Assembly (NCBI GenBank): GCA_023404805.1
Contig: JAEYAL010000008.1
Location: 1 to 6,822 of the forward strand
DNA from: Actinomycetes bacterium
GTDB taxonomy: Bacteria > Actinomycetota > Thermoleophilia > Solirubrobacterales > Solirubrobacteraceae
Length of the DNA stretch: 6,822 nt
Reading direction: 5' to 3'
In this document: positions 1-5,095 of the stretch, in pieces
Layout: each line of letters opens with the position of its first letter
How positions within the stretch are numbered: position 1 is the first letter of the stretch
Made by a program: the position numbers and the translations under genes
The notes under the pieces: generated by a model
What the model saw: the letters and a program-made list of their open reading frames with translations, nothing else
What the model was told of the DNA's origin: nothing
The model's database searches: none

Positions 1-1
1 G

Positions 2-18
2 GGCGGGGGGGCCCCGCC
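2..18. other. GC-only inverted repeat at the left edge
   Basis: GGCGGGG (2-8) and CCCCGCC (12-18) are exact inverted copies around three G's. It could belong to the reductase terminator region or to whatever lies left of the window. It is compositionally simple, so function is uncertain. Confidence 0.25.
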
Positions 19-35
19 GAAACCGACTGCGGCCG

Positions 36-83
36 GGTCCCCCGATTGGCGGGGTGGACCGGGCCTCGGCCGTTCAAACGAGG
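36..83 (-). terminator. Possible terminator stems after the reductase gene
   Basis: Two stems lie downstream of the stop codon at 91-93. CCTCG/CGAGG (64-68 with 79-83, 10-nt loop) starts 7 nt after the stop. GGTCC/GGACC (36-40 with 56-60) continues into CCCG/CGGG (41-44 with 50-53), giving a 9-bp stem with a 2-nt bulge and a 5-nt loop. No U-tract is present. Confidence 0.35.
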
Positions 84-90
84 TGCGCGG

Positions 91-1152
91 CTATGCGGCA
101 GCGGCGGCTGGGACCTTGCCCCAGTCGTTCTCGACCGCGTAGTCCATGAGCGTGTCGAAGTAGTCGCGGAGCGGCGGCACCACGATGCCGCGTGAGGCGA
201 GGAACTCCTTCGTCGCGGGGTCGCGGTAGTGGGCGCGCACGTCGAAGTACGGGATCACGCTGCTCGCGCGCTCGAGGCCCTCTTCGGCCTTGATGCGCTG
301 GTCGTCCGGGAGCTCGGCGATGAGCTTGCGCAGCTCAGCCTCCGGGATCACGGCGCCGCGGGTGCGCTGGAAGCGCTCGGCGCCCAGGTCGACGAGCTCG
401 CCGACGGTGGTCGCGTTCTCGCAGGCGGCGATGATGTGCGTCCCGCCCGGGGCGACGTCGAGCAGGGCCAGCATGCCGTCGGCGACGCAGTCGATCGGGA
501 CGACGTCGACCGGCGCCTCCTCGCGGCCCGGCGCGACGGAGAGCTTGTTGTGGGCGTAGGCGCGCATCGGCGGGTAGAGCACGTTGAACGCGGCGGTGTA
601 GCCGGTGCGCTGGTCGCCGACGACGATGCTCGGGCGGATGATCTGGAACGGCAGGCCGCTCTCGATCACGACCGCCTCGGCCTCGTTCTTGGACTGCTCG
701 TAGGAGTTGCGGAAGTCCTGGCCCTTGTCGAGGTCGGTGGCGAAGAACTCGCCCTCGTACTTGCCGGCGACGTAGGCGGTGCTGACGTGCTGGACGCGCT
801 CGAGGCTCGGAAGCTTCGCGGCGAGCTCGAGGACGCGGCGGGTGCCGTCGACGTTGATCTCGCGCTGCTCGTCGATGGGCAGTTCGAACGAGACCGACGC
901 GGCGCAGTGGATCACCGTCGTGATGTCGGCGGCCTGCTCCGGCAGCGGCAGCGGCGCGTCGTCGGTCAGGTCGGCGAAGAGCAGATGCAGCCGCGGGTGG
1001 TCGATGCCGAGCGGGCGGCGGACGACCGCGACGACCTGCCGTTCGGTCTGATCCAGCACCCGCCGCAGCAGCTCTCCACCGAGGAAGCCGGAGGCTCCGG
1101 TCAAGAGGATGGTGCCGGAGTCGTTGGAAGGGACGATCGACCAATCGGGCAT
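91..1152 (-). CDS. Extended short-chain dehydrogenase/reductase, fatty-acyl or thioester reductase type (NAD-binding_4-like)
   Basis: This 353-residue protein is an NAD(P)-dependent oxidoreductase with a Rossmann fold. Visible motifs are the glycine-rich dinucleotide loop TGASGFLG (residues 18-25), an acidic DL after the third strand (61-62), HCAASV (82-87), INVDGT (99-104), the STAYV strand carrying Ser124, and the catalytic pair Tyr151-Lys155 in SYEQSK. IIRPSIVVGD (171-180) and VDVVPIDCVADGM (215-227) are typical of extended SDRs. The SYEQSK-N-EAE context resembles the reductase domains that reduce acyl-CoA or carrier-bound thioesters (male-sterility/NAD-binding_4 group), but the substrate cannot be read from sequence and a sugar or sterol substrate is possible. 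The ATG start has only a weak GAGAG ribosome binding site 8 nt upstream. The gene has its own promoter and a leader of about 75 nt, so it is probably a separate transcription unit from rapZ. It ends in an Ala-rich tail. Confidence 0.88.
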   Translation of the reverse strand: MPDWSIVPSNDSGTILLTGASGFLGGELLRRVLDQTERQVVAVVRRPLGIDHPRLHLLFADLTDDAPLPLPEQAADITTVIHCAASVSFELPIDEQREINVDGTRRVLELAAKLPSLERVQHVSTAYVAGKYEGEFFATDLDKGQDFRNSYEQSKNEAEAVVIESGLPFQIIRPSIVVGDQRTGYTAAFNVLYPPMRAYAHNKLSVAPGREEAPVDVVPIDCVADGMLALLDVAPGGTHIIAACENATTVGELVDLGAERFQRTRGAVIPEAELRKLIAELPDDQRIKAEEGLERASSVIPYFDVRAHYRDPATKEFLASRGIVVPPLRDYFDTLMDYAVENDWGKVPAAAAA

Positions 1153-1203
1153 GAATGCTGCTCTCTGGACAGGACGCTCGGTGGCGCCGGGTCTGATGGT
1201 GCG

Positions 1204-1228
1204 CCGCCGCGCTCTGGGAGCGCGCCGG
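1204..1228 (-). other. Stem-loop at the predicted 5' end of the reductase mRNA
   Basis: CGCGCTC (1208-1214) pairs with GAGCGCG (1218-1224) around a 3-nt loop. Three more G-C pairs (1204-1206 with 1226-1228) extend it across a single mismatch. With a start site near 1229 this stem would form the first nucleotides of the transcript. No U-rich tract follows, so it is not a classical attenuator. A 5' stabilising or regulatory stem is an inference. Confidence 0.4.
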
Positions 1229-1235
1229 TGGTCCT

Positions 1236-1264
1236 ACCCTGCGAGCGATCCGTGGCCATGTCAA
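1236..1264 (-). promoter_or_regulatory. Promoter for the reductase gene
   Basis: On the minus strand a perfect TTGACA (1264-1259) is followed by a 17-nt spacer and CAGGGT (1241-1236), which keeps the two most important -10 bases (A2, T6). Transcription would start near 1229, leaving a leader of about 75 nt before the ATG at 1152. The -35 box lies partly inside an inverted repeat. Confidence 0.5.
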
Positions 1265-1293
1265 GGGTCATTCGCAACAGATCGACATGGCCA
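1253..1293. promoter_or_regulatory. Perfect 10-bp inverted repeat over the -35 box (candidate operator)
   Basis: TGGCCATGTC (1253-1262) and its exact reverse complement GACATGGCCA (1284-1293) are separated by 21 bp. Arm centres are 31 bp apart, close to three helical turns, so a dimeric regulator could hold both arms on one face of the DNA. The left arm covers four bases of the reductase -35 box and the start of its spacer, so a bound protein would be expected to block RNA polymerase. No specific regulator family is recognised. Confidence 0.5.
1273..1284 (-). repeat. 12-mer CGATCTGTTGCG, copy upstream of the reductase promoter
   Basis: Read on the minus strand, this 12-mer ends 8 nt before the reductase -35 box. 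An identical copy lies 5 nt before the rapZ -35 box on the same strand. Its last base pair toward 1284 overlaps the right arm of the inverted repeat. Confidence 0.45.
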
Positions 1294-1426
1294 GATGGAC
1301 AACCCGATGCGCCGTTTTTGCAGCTGATTTCAGGTACTCGCGGGTCCAACGCTCCAGGCAGGTCCCACTAGTTTTCGGGTTTCTGCGCCGAGCGGGTGCG
1401 CGACAGCTCCGTGAGTCGCCGCACTC

Positions 1427-1444
1427 TCGGGTGCTGTTACCCGA
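1427..1444 (-). terminator. Possible stem-loop terminator after rapZ
   Basis: TCGGGT (1427-1432) and ACCCGA (1439-1444) form a 6-bp stem with a 6-nt loop, starting 13 nt after the rapZ stop codon. There is no U-tract, so termination is uncertain; high-GC actinobacteria often use stem-only terminators. Confidence 0.3.
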
Positions 1445-1456
1445 ACAACCGTCTGG

Positions 1457-2404
1457 TTACCCGCCGAGGCCGAGGTCGCGGTGTCGTGCTTCGGACCAGA
1501 ACTCGTCGGTCGCGCCGTAACGCGTCGAGAGCTGTTCGGCGATGAGCACCGAGCGGTGCCGTCCACCGGTGCAGCCGATGCCGATGGTCACGTGCGCTTT
1601 GCCTTCGGCGGCGTAGCGCGGCAGGAGGAAGTCCAGGAGCGGCAAGAGCTTCTCGTAGAAGTCGGCGAGGCTGCCGTCGCGCGCGACGTAGGCGCCGACT
1701 TCGGGATCGTCGCGGCCGTTCTTGGGGCGCAGCGCCGGGTCCCAGTGCGGGTTCGGCAGGAAGCGCACGTCGAAGACGAGGTCGGCGTCGCGGACGGCGC
1801 CGCGCTTGAACCCGAACGACTCGAAGGTGACCGACATGCGCTCGGTCGCCTCGCGCGGGAGCAGCTCGGCGACGATCCGGCGGCGCAGGTCGTGGACGGT
1901 GAGCCCGCCAGAGTCGATGACGGTTTCGGCGACCTGTTCGACCGGCGCGAGGATCTGGCGCTCAGCGGCGATGCCGTCGGACACGGAGCCGTGCGGCGCC
2001 AGCGGATGGCGGCGGCGCGTCTCCTTGTAGCGGCTGATGAGCACGTCTTCGTCGGCGCGCAGGAACACGACGCGGTGGGCGGTGCCGTGCTCGCGGAGGT
2101 CTTCGAGGACTTCCCAGAGCCCTTCGAAGTAGGAGCCGCCGCGCACGTCGCACACGACCGCAGCGCGTTCGACCTTGCTACCTGGGTGGCGGAAGAGCTC
2201 GACGAGCTGGCCGATCATCTCCGGCGGGAGGTTGTCGACGCAGAAGTAGCCCTGGTCCTCGAACACGTCGATCGCGGTCGACTTGCCCGCGCCCGAGTAG
2301 CCGGTGATCACCACGAAGTCGCGGAGGGTGACCTCTTCGCCTGCGGCGTCGGCGTCGGGGTCGGCGGCGGTTGCGGGGGCGTCGGGCGTCGTCGGGTCGG
2401 TCAT
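1457..2404 (-). CDS. rapZ: RapZ/YvcJ family nucleotide-binding protein (RNase adapter)
   Basis: This 315-residue protein is a clear RapZ/YvcJ homologue. A Walker A loop GYSGAGKST lies at residues 35-43, followed by the family signatures GYFCVDNLPP (52-61), DVRGG (86-90) and LRADEDVLISRYKETRRRHPL (115-135, key residues Arg-Tyr-Lys-Glu-Thr-Arg). The C-terminal domain has SFGFKRG (196-202), FDVRFLPNPHWDP (211-223) and the invariant CTGGRHRSV (278-286). In E. coli RapZ senses glucosamine-6-phosphate and presents the small RNA GlmZ to RNase E. In Gram-positive bacteria YvcJ hydrolyses nucleotides, but its role is less defined and no GlmZ equivalent is visible here. It is about 30 residues longer than the E. 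coli protein, mainly from an Asp/Ala-rich N-terminal tail (1-27). The ATG has a GGAAG ribosome binding site 7 nt upstream. The gene follows uvrC by 123 bp, a widely conserved pairing, and seems to have its own promoter. The usual next genes, yvcK and whiA, are absent. Confidence 0.96.
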   Translation of the reverse strand: MTDPTTPDAPATAADPDADAAGEEVTLRDFVVITGYSGAGKSTAIDVFEDQGYFCVDNLPPEMIGQLVELFRHPGSKVERAAVVCDVRGGSYFEGLWEVLEDLREHGTAHRVVFLRADEDVLISRYKETRRRHPLAPHGSVSDGIAAERQILAPVEQVAETVIDSGGLTVHDLRRRIVAELLPREATERMSVTFESFGFKRGAVRDADLVFDVRFLPNPHWDPALRPKNGRDDPEVGAYVARDGSLADFYEKLLPLLDFLLPRYAAEGKAHVTIGIGCTGGRHRSVLIAEQLSTRYGATDEFWSEARHRDLGLGG

Positions 2405-2419
2405 CGTCGGCTTCCGACG
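2405..2419 (-). other. Stem-loop holding the rapZ ribosome binding site
   Basis: CGTCGG and CCGACG form a perfect 6-bp stem with a 3-nt loop directly before the rapZ ATG. On the mRNA the ribosome binding site GGAAG has its two G's in the stem and AAG in the loop, so folding would hinder ribosome access on read-through transcripts from uvrC. Confidence 0.4.
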
Positions 2420-2445
2420 CTAGCGCGCCGCCCGCGGCCTGTCAC
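2417..2445 (-). promoter_or_regulatory. Candidate rapZ promoter
   Basis: GTGACA (2445-2440, five of six matches to TTGACA), a 17-nt spacer and TAGCGT (2422-2417, TAnnnT form) sit just upstream of rapZ. The start of transcription would fall near 2410, only about 5-6 nt before the ATG at 2404. The mRNA from this promoter would thus be almost leaderless, while the GGAAG ribosome binding site would be complete only on transcripts reading through from uvrC. Confidence 0.42.
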
Positions 2446-2450
2446 CGGAC

Positions 2451-2462
2451 CGCAACAGATCG
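2451..2462 (-). repeat. 12-mer CGATCTGTTGCG, copy upstream of the rapZ promoter
   Basis: This is identical to the copy at 1273-1284 and in the same orientation. It lies 5 nt upstream of the GTGACA -35 box of rapZ in the uvrC-rapZ gap. Confidence 0.45.
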
Positions 2463-2527
2463 TGCTCTTCTCGGCCGGACCAGCGCCGAACAGTGGCGGG
2501 GTTCCGCTGAGCACCGCGCGCGCCGCC

Positions 2528-4438
2528 TCAGCTGCGGGTGCGGCCGCCGTGCAGCGCGCCGTGGATGGCGCGCGCGACCGGCGCGGGGAGCCCCGGCACG
2601 GCTTCGAGCGCGTCGCGGGAGGCGTTGACGACGGCGTCCGGCGAGCCGAAGTGCGTGATCAGCAGGCGCTTGCGGGCCGGGCCGACGCCGGGAAGCGCGT
2701 CGAGGATCGACTCGGTGAGCTGCTTGTCGCGCCGCTGGCGGTGGTGCGTGATCGCGAAGCGGTGGGCCTCGTCGCGGACCCGCTGGAGGAGCTGCAGCGC
2801 CGGCGTGTCGTGGTCCAAGACGTACGGCTCGCTGCGCCCGGGCACGAAGACCTCCTCGATGCGCTTGGCGAGCGAGACGACCTGCACGCCCTGCTCGATG
2901 AACGGCCCGAGCGCGGCCAGGCCGGCCGAGAGCTGGCCCTTGCCGCCGTCGATCACGAGCAGGTCGGGTTTGCTCGCGAAGGAGCCGTCGCGTGAAGGGT
3001 CGTGCGGCGAGCGGTCGCTCTGGCGCCCGTACTGGTTCAGGCGCCGCTCGAGGACTTCGTTCATCGACGCGAAGTCGTCGGTCTGGCCCTCGTCGAGGCC
3101 CTTGATGTTGAAGCGGCGGTAGTCGGACTTCTTCGGCTCGGCCCCTTCAAACACCACCATCGACGCGACGGTGTTCGTGCCCATCAGCGTCGAGATGTCG
3201 AAGCACTCGATGCGCAGCGGGAGCGCCGGCAGCGAGAGCGCCTCCTGCAGGTCGCCGAGGGCGCCGGTGAGCTGCTCGCGCTTCCTCTGCGCGCGGAGCT
3301 TCTCCTGGCCGAGCGCGAGGTTGGCGTTGCGCTCGGCGAGGTCGAGGATGCGGCGCTTGTCGCCCCGCTCCGGCACGCGCAGCTCGACGCGCGCGCCGCG
3401 GATCTCCTCGAGCGCGTCCCTCACCGTGTCCTGCTCAGGCAGGTTCGTGGTGAGCAGCACCAGCGGCGGGACGAGCGGCGTCTCGCGGTAGTACTGGACC
3501 AGGAACGCCTGGGCGACCTCTTCGGCGGTCTGGTCGGCGTCGCCCGTGAGGTAGAAGCTCTGGCGGTCCGACAGCAGCCCGTCGCGGACCTGGAAGACCT
3601 GCACGCTCGCGTCTTCGCCCTGCGCGGCGACGGCGACCGCGTCGAGCGTCTCGTCGTTGTCGGCGACGATCCGCTGCCGTTCGCTGAGCGACCGCAGCGC
3701 GACGAGCCGGTTGCGTTCGAGCGCGGCCGTCTCGAACTCCTCGGCGGCGGCCGCGTCCTTCATGCGCTGTTCGATGCCGGCCTCGACCTCGCGGACGTGC
3801 CCTTCCAGCACCTTGATCGCGTTGGTGACGCCTGCGCGGTACTCCGACGGAGACACGTTGCCGACGCACGGCGCTTCGCAGCGCTTGATGTGGAAGTCCA
3901 GGCAGGGCGAGCCGCTGCGCCGTCCCGGCTCGGTGCCCGTACAGCTGCGGATGAAGAAGATCTTCTGGAGCGTCTCGAGCGTTTCGCGGACCTTGCGCGC
4001 CGACGAGTACGGCCCGAAGTAACGGCGGTTCTTGCGGTGCCGTTCGCGCGTGAAGTACAGCCGCGGGTACTCCTCGTCGAGCGACACGGCGAGGTAGGGA
4101 TACGACTTGTCGTCGCGCAGCCGGATGTTGAACGCCGGCTGGTACTGCTTGATGAAGTTGGCTTCGAGCAGCAGCGCCTCCGTCTCGCTGGACACGGCGA
4201 TCGTGTCGATCTTGTCGGCCTCTTGCGGCAGCGTCCGCCCGCCGCGGCGCACGGGGTTGACGAAGTGGCTCGCGACGCGCTTCTTCAGCGACTTCGCCTT
4301 GCCGACGTAGATGACCTTGCCGCGCTTGTCGTGGAACAGGTAGACGCCGGGGGCATCCGGCAGCCGCAGCCGCTCCTCGCGCAGGCGCTCGGCCCGCTCG
4401 GCCGCCGTCTCGTCGTTCGTTCGGCGTGGCTGCGGCAC
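2528..4438 (-). CDS. uvrC: UvrABC excinuclease subunit C
   Basis: From the GTG at 4438 this is a 636-residue UvrC, the subunit that makes both incisions in nucleotide excision repair after UvrA/UvrB mark the lesion. The N-terminal GIY-YIG nuclease has GVY (31-33), YVG (44-46), Arg54 and Glu92 in LLLEANFIK. Four cysteines, C166, C179, C187 and C191, have the spacing reported to hold an iron-sulfur cluster. A UVR motif that contacts UvrB lies near 222-250. The RNase H-like nuclease domain shows Asp414 (ECFDIS), Asp497 (VIDGGKGQL), His559 (EAHRFA) and Asp580 (ILDALPGVG), so both active sites look intact. Tandem helix-hairpin-helix motifs span 579-627. The frame stays open up to 4891, but homology begins just after 4438 and the upstream part overlaps the hydrolase gene. 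No well-spaced ribosome binding site precedes the GTG; a -10 hexamer 7 nt upstream suggests a leaderless start. A Ser/Asp-rich insert occupies about 470-490. Confidence 0.96.
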   Translation of the reverse strand: MPQPRRTNDETAAERAERLREERLRLPDAPGVYLFHDKRGKVIYVGKAKSLKKRVASHFVNPVRRGGRTLPQEADKIDTIAVSSETEALLLEANFIKQYQPAFNIRLRDDKSYPYLAVSLDEEYPRLYFTRERHRKNRRYFGPYSSARKVRETLETLQKIFFIRSCTGTEPGRRSGSPCLDFHIKRCEAPCVGNVSPSEYRAGVTNAIKVLEGHVREVEAGIEQRMKDAAAAEEFETAALERNRLVALRSLSERQRIVADNDETLDAVAVAAQGEDASVQVFQVRDGLLSDRQSFYLTGDADQTAEEVAQAFLVQYYRETPLVPPLVLLTTNLPEQDTVRDALEEIRGARVELRVPERGDKRRILDLAERNANLALGQEKLRAQRKREQLTGALGDLQEALSLPALPLRIECFDISTLMGTNTVASMVVFEGAEPKKSDYRRFNIKGLDEGQTDDFASMNEVLERRLNQYGRQSDRSPHDPSRDGSFASKPDLLVIDGGKGQLSAGLAALGPFIEQGVQVVSLAKRIEEVFVPGRSEPYVLDHDTPALQLLQRVRDEAHRFAITHHRQRRDKQLTESILDALPGVGPARKRLLITHFGSPDAVVNASRDALEAVPGLPAPVARAIHGALHGGRTRS

Positions 4439-4445
4439 TCCACCC

Positions 4446-4451
4446 AGGATA
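4446..4451 (-). promoter_or_regulatory. -10 hexamer for a leaderless uvrC transcript
   Basis: TATCCT (four of six matches to TATAAT) ends 7 nt before the uvrC GTG, so transcription could begin at or next to the start codon. The only purine-rich match, GGTGGA, touches the GTG directly and is too close to work as a ribosome binding site. No -35 box is visible at normal spacing. Confidence 0.38.
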
Positions 4452-4463
4452 GGAGGGGCGCCG

Positions 4464-4490
4464 GTGGCGCGGCTCGCGGCGGCGCGCCAC
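4464..4490 (-). other. Inverted repeats between the hydrolase gene and uvrC
   Basis: GTGGCGCG (4464-4471) and CGCGCCAC (4483-4490) are exact inverted copies with an 11-nt loop. A second, competing stem, CGCGCC (4490-4495) with GGCGCG (4499-4504) and a 3-nt loop, starts 2 nt after the hydrolase stop codon. Neither has a U-tract. They could be a stem-only terminator for the hydrolase transcript just upstream of the uvrC start. In such GC-rich DNA some of this pairing is expected by chance. Confidence 0.3.
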
Positions 4491-4506
4491 GCGCCGTTGG
4501 CGCGGG

Positions 4507-5034
4507 CTACGCCCCGCGCGCCCAGTCGACCACGTCGGGCCAGACCCCGTAGCCGTCGTCCGGCGTGAAGTGGCCGGCGCCCGCGAAGATCGAGACGGGC
4601 AGGCCGAACGGCTCGCCATGCGTGACGGCTGCGCCGACGGCGTTGTACGGGTCGGCGTCGGAGCACCACAGCTCCCAGCCGTCGGGCGCGTCGAACGGCT
4701 CGGGCGCTGGGAAGCGCGGCGCGACCTCGGCGACCGCCTCCCGCCCGGGCGGCGCCACGAGCAGCACGCGGTCGACGTGGCTCGCGATCCCCGGGCCCAG
4801 CGACAGCCACGCGTCGACGGCCAACGAGTGGCAGATCACGAGCGGCTTGCCCGGCAGGTCGGCGACCTGCCGCAGGATCTCGGTTTCCCACCGGTCCGGC
4901 CAGGGGTCGTCGGCGTCCGGCAGCGACGGGTACGCGACGCGCGCGCCCTCGGCCGCCAGCGTCGCCGCGAGCTGGAACTCCCAGTGGTCCGGCGGACGGT
5001 GGTTCATCACGCCGTGCAGGATCAGGACCGACAT
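4507..5034 (-). CDS. RBBP9/YdeN-type alpha/beta serine hydrolase
   Basis: This 175-residue protein matches the small alpha/beta hydrolases of the RBBP9/YdeN family in length and layout. The N-terminal strand VLILHG (3-8) provides the oxyanion region, the typical HW pair is at 17-18, the nucleophile Ser70 lies in VICHSLAVDAW (66-76), the acid is probably Asp128 in CSDADPYN, and the base is His155 in AGAGHF. The triad therefore looks complete. The nucleophile elbow reads C-H-S-L-A where family members usually have a Gly after HSL. Substrates of this family are mostly unknown, so none is assigned. No signal peptide is visible, so it is probably cytoplasmic. I chose the ATG at 5034 over an in-frame GTG at 5043, because the latter falls inside a TAGCGT hexamer placed 7 nt before the ATG as a leaderless promoter would be. 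The gene lies 61 bp after the cell-wall enzyme and 68 bp before uvrC. Confidence 0.85.
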   Translation of the reverse strand: MSVLILHGVMNHRPPDHWEFQLAATLAAEGARVAYPSLPDADDPWPDRWETEILRQVADLPGKPLVICHSLAVDAWLSLGPGIASHVDRVLLVAPPGREAVAEVAPRFPAPEPFDAPDGWELWCSDADPYNAVGAAVTHGEPFGLPVSIFAGAGHFTPDDGYGVWPDVVDWARGA

Positions 5035-5041
5035 GGCCAGC

Positions 5042-5047
5042 ACGCTA
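5042..5047 (-). promoter_or_regulatory. -10 hexamer for a leaderless hydrolase transcript
   Basis: TAGCGT, the same hexamer as at rapZ, ends 7 nt before the ATG at 5034. No purine-rich ribosome binding site lies in between, and no -35 box is visible. This placement is the main reason for preferring the ATG over the GTG at 5043. Confidence 0.36.
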
Positions 5048-5062
5048 TTGGGTGGCAGCGGC

Positions 5063-5079
5063 GGTGCGGCCCCCGCACC
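5063..5079 (-). terminator. Possible stem-only terminator after the cell-wall enzyme gene
   Basis: GGTGCGG (5063-5069) and CCGCACC (5073-5079) form a perfect 7-bp stem with a 3-nt loop, starting 16 nt after the stop codon at 5096-5098. No U-tract follows. It sits between two genes that seem functionally unrelated, which fits a transcription boundary. Confidence 0.38.
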
Positions 5080-5095
5080 TCCAGCGCTTGCCGCC

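Larger units (their letters stand above)
1153..1456. other. 304-bp intergenic region between rapZ and the reductase gene
   Basis: This is the longest gene-free stretch. From the rapZ side it holds a weak stem-loop (1427-1444), a relatively A/T-rich segment (about 1310-1380) in which I see no convincing gene or RNA, then the 12-mer (1273-1284), the 10-bp inverted repeat, the reductase promoter and its leader stem-loop. I looked for a tRNA and for small genes with a ribosome binding site and found none. Short open frames here have no coding character. Confidence 0.6.

Noticed and set aside
335..1264. Arg-rich minus-strand frame overlapping the reductase
   Set aside because: It is an out-of-frame reading of the SDR gene with an Arg/Ala/Pro-rich translation typical of frame shadows.
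1311..1320. T-run on the plus strand as a terminator
   Set aside because: There is no plus-strand gene upstream and no stable stem immediately before the T's.
1101..1349. Small minus-strand frame upstream of and overlapping the reductase start
   Set aside because: It would run through the promoter and operator region, lacks a ribosome binding site and has a Pro/Ser-rich composition without motifs.
229..1371. Plus-strand open frame opposite the reductase
   Set aside because: It is the complement of a well-supported SDR gene and has no family signature.
1294..1456. Possible tRNA or small RNA in the rapZ-reductase gap
   Set aside because: No acceptor/T-arm pairing or conserved T-loop was found, and the short stems present do not form a known RNA family.
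1481..2995. Long plus-strand open frame opposite rapZ and the end of uvrC
   Set aside because: It is antisense to two certain genes. Its Arg/Val/Ala/Asp-heavy composition is the usual shadow of GC-rich coding DNA and shows no recognisable domain.
3002..4552. Long plus-strand open frame opposite uvrC
   Set aside because: It lies wholly antisense to the conserved UvrC frame and its composition mirrors that frame; no motif or ribosome binding site supports it.
4439..4891. N-terminal extension of uvrC to an upstream start at 4891
   Set aside because: The extra 151 residues are Arg/Ala-rich, overlap the hydrolase gene in another frame and have no UvrC homology.
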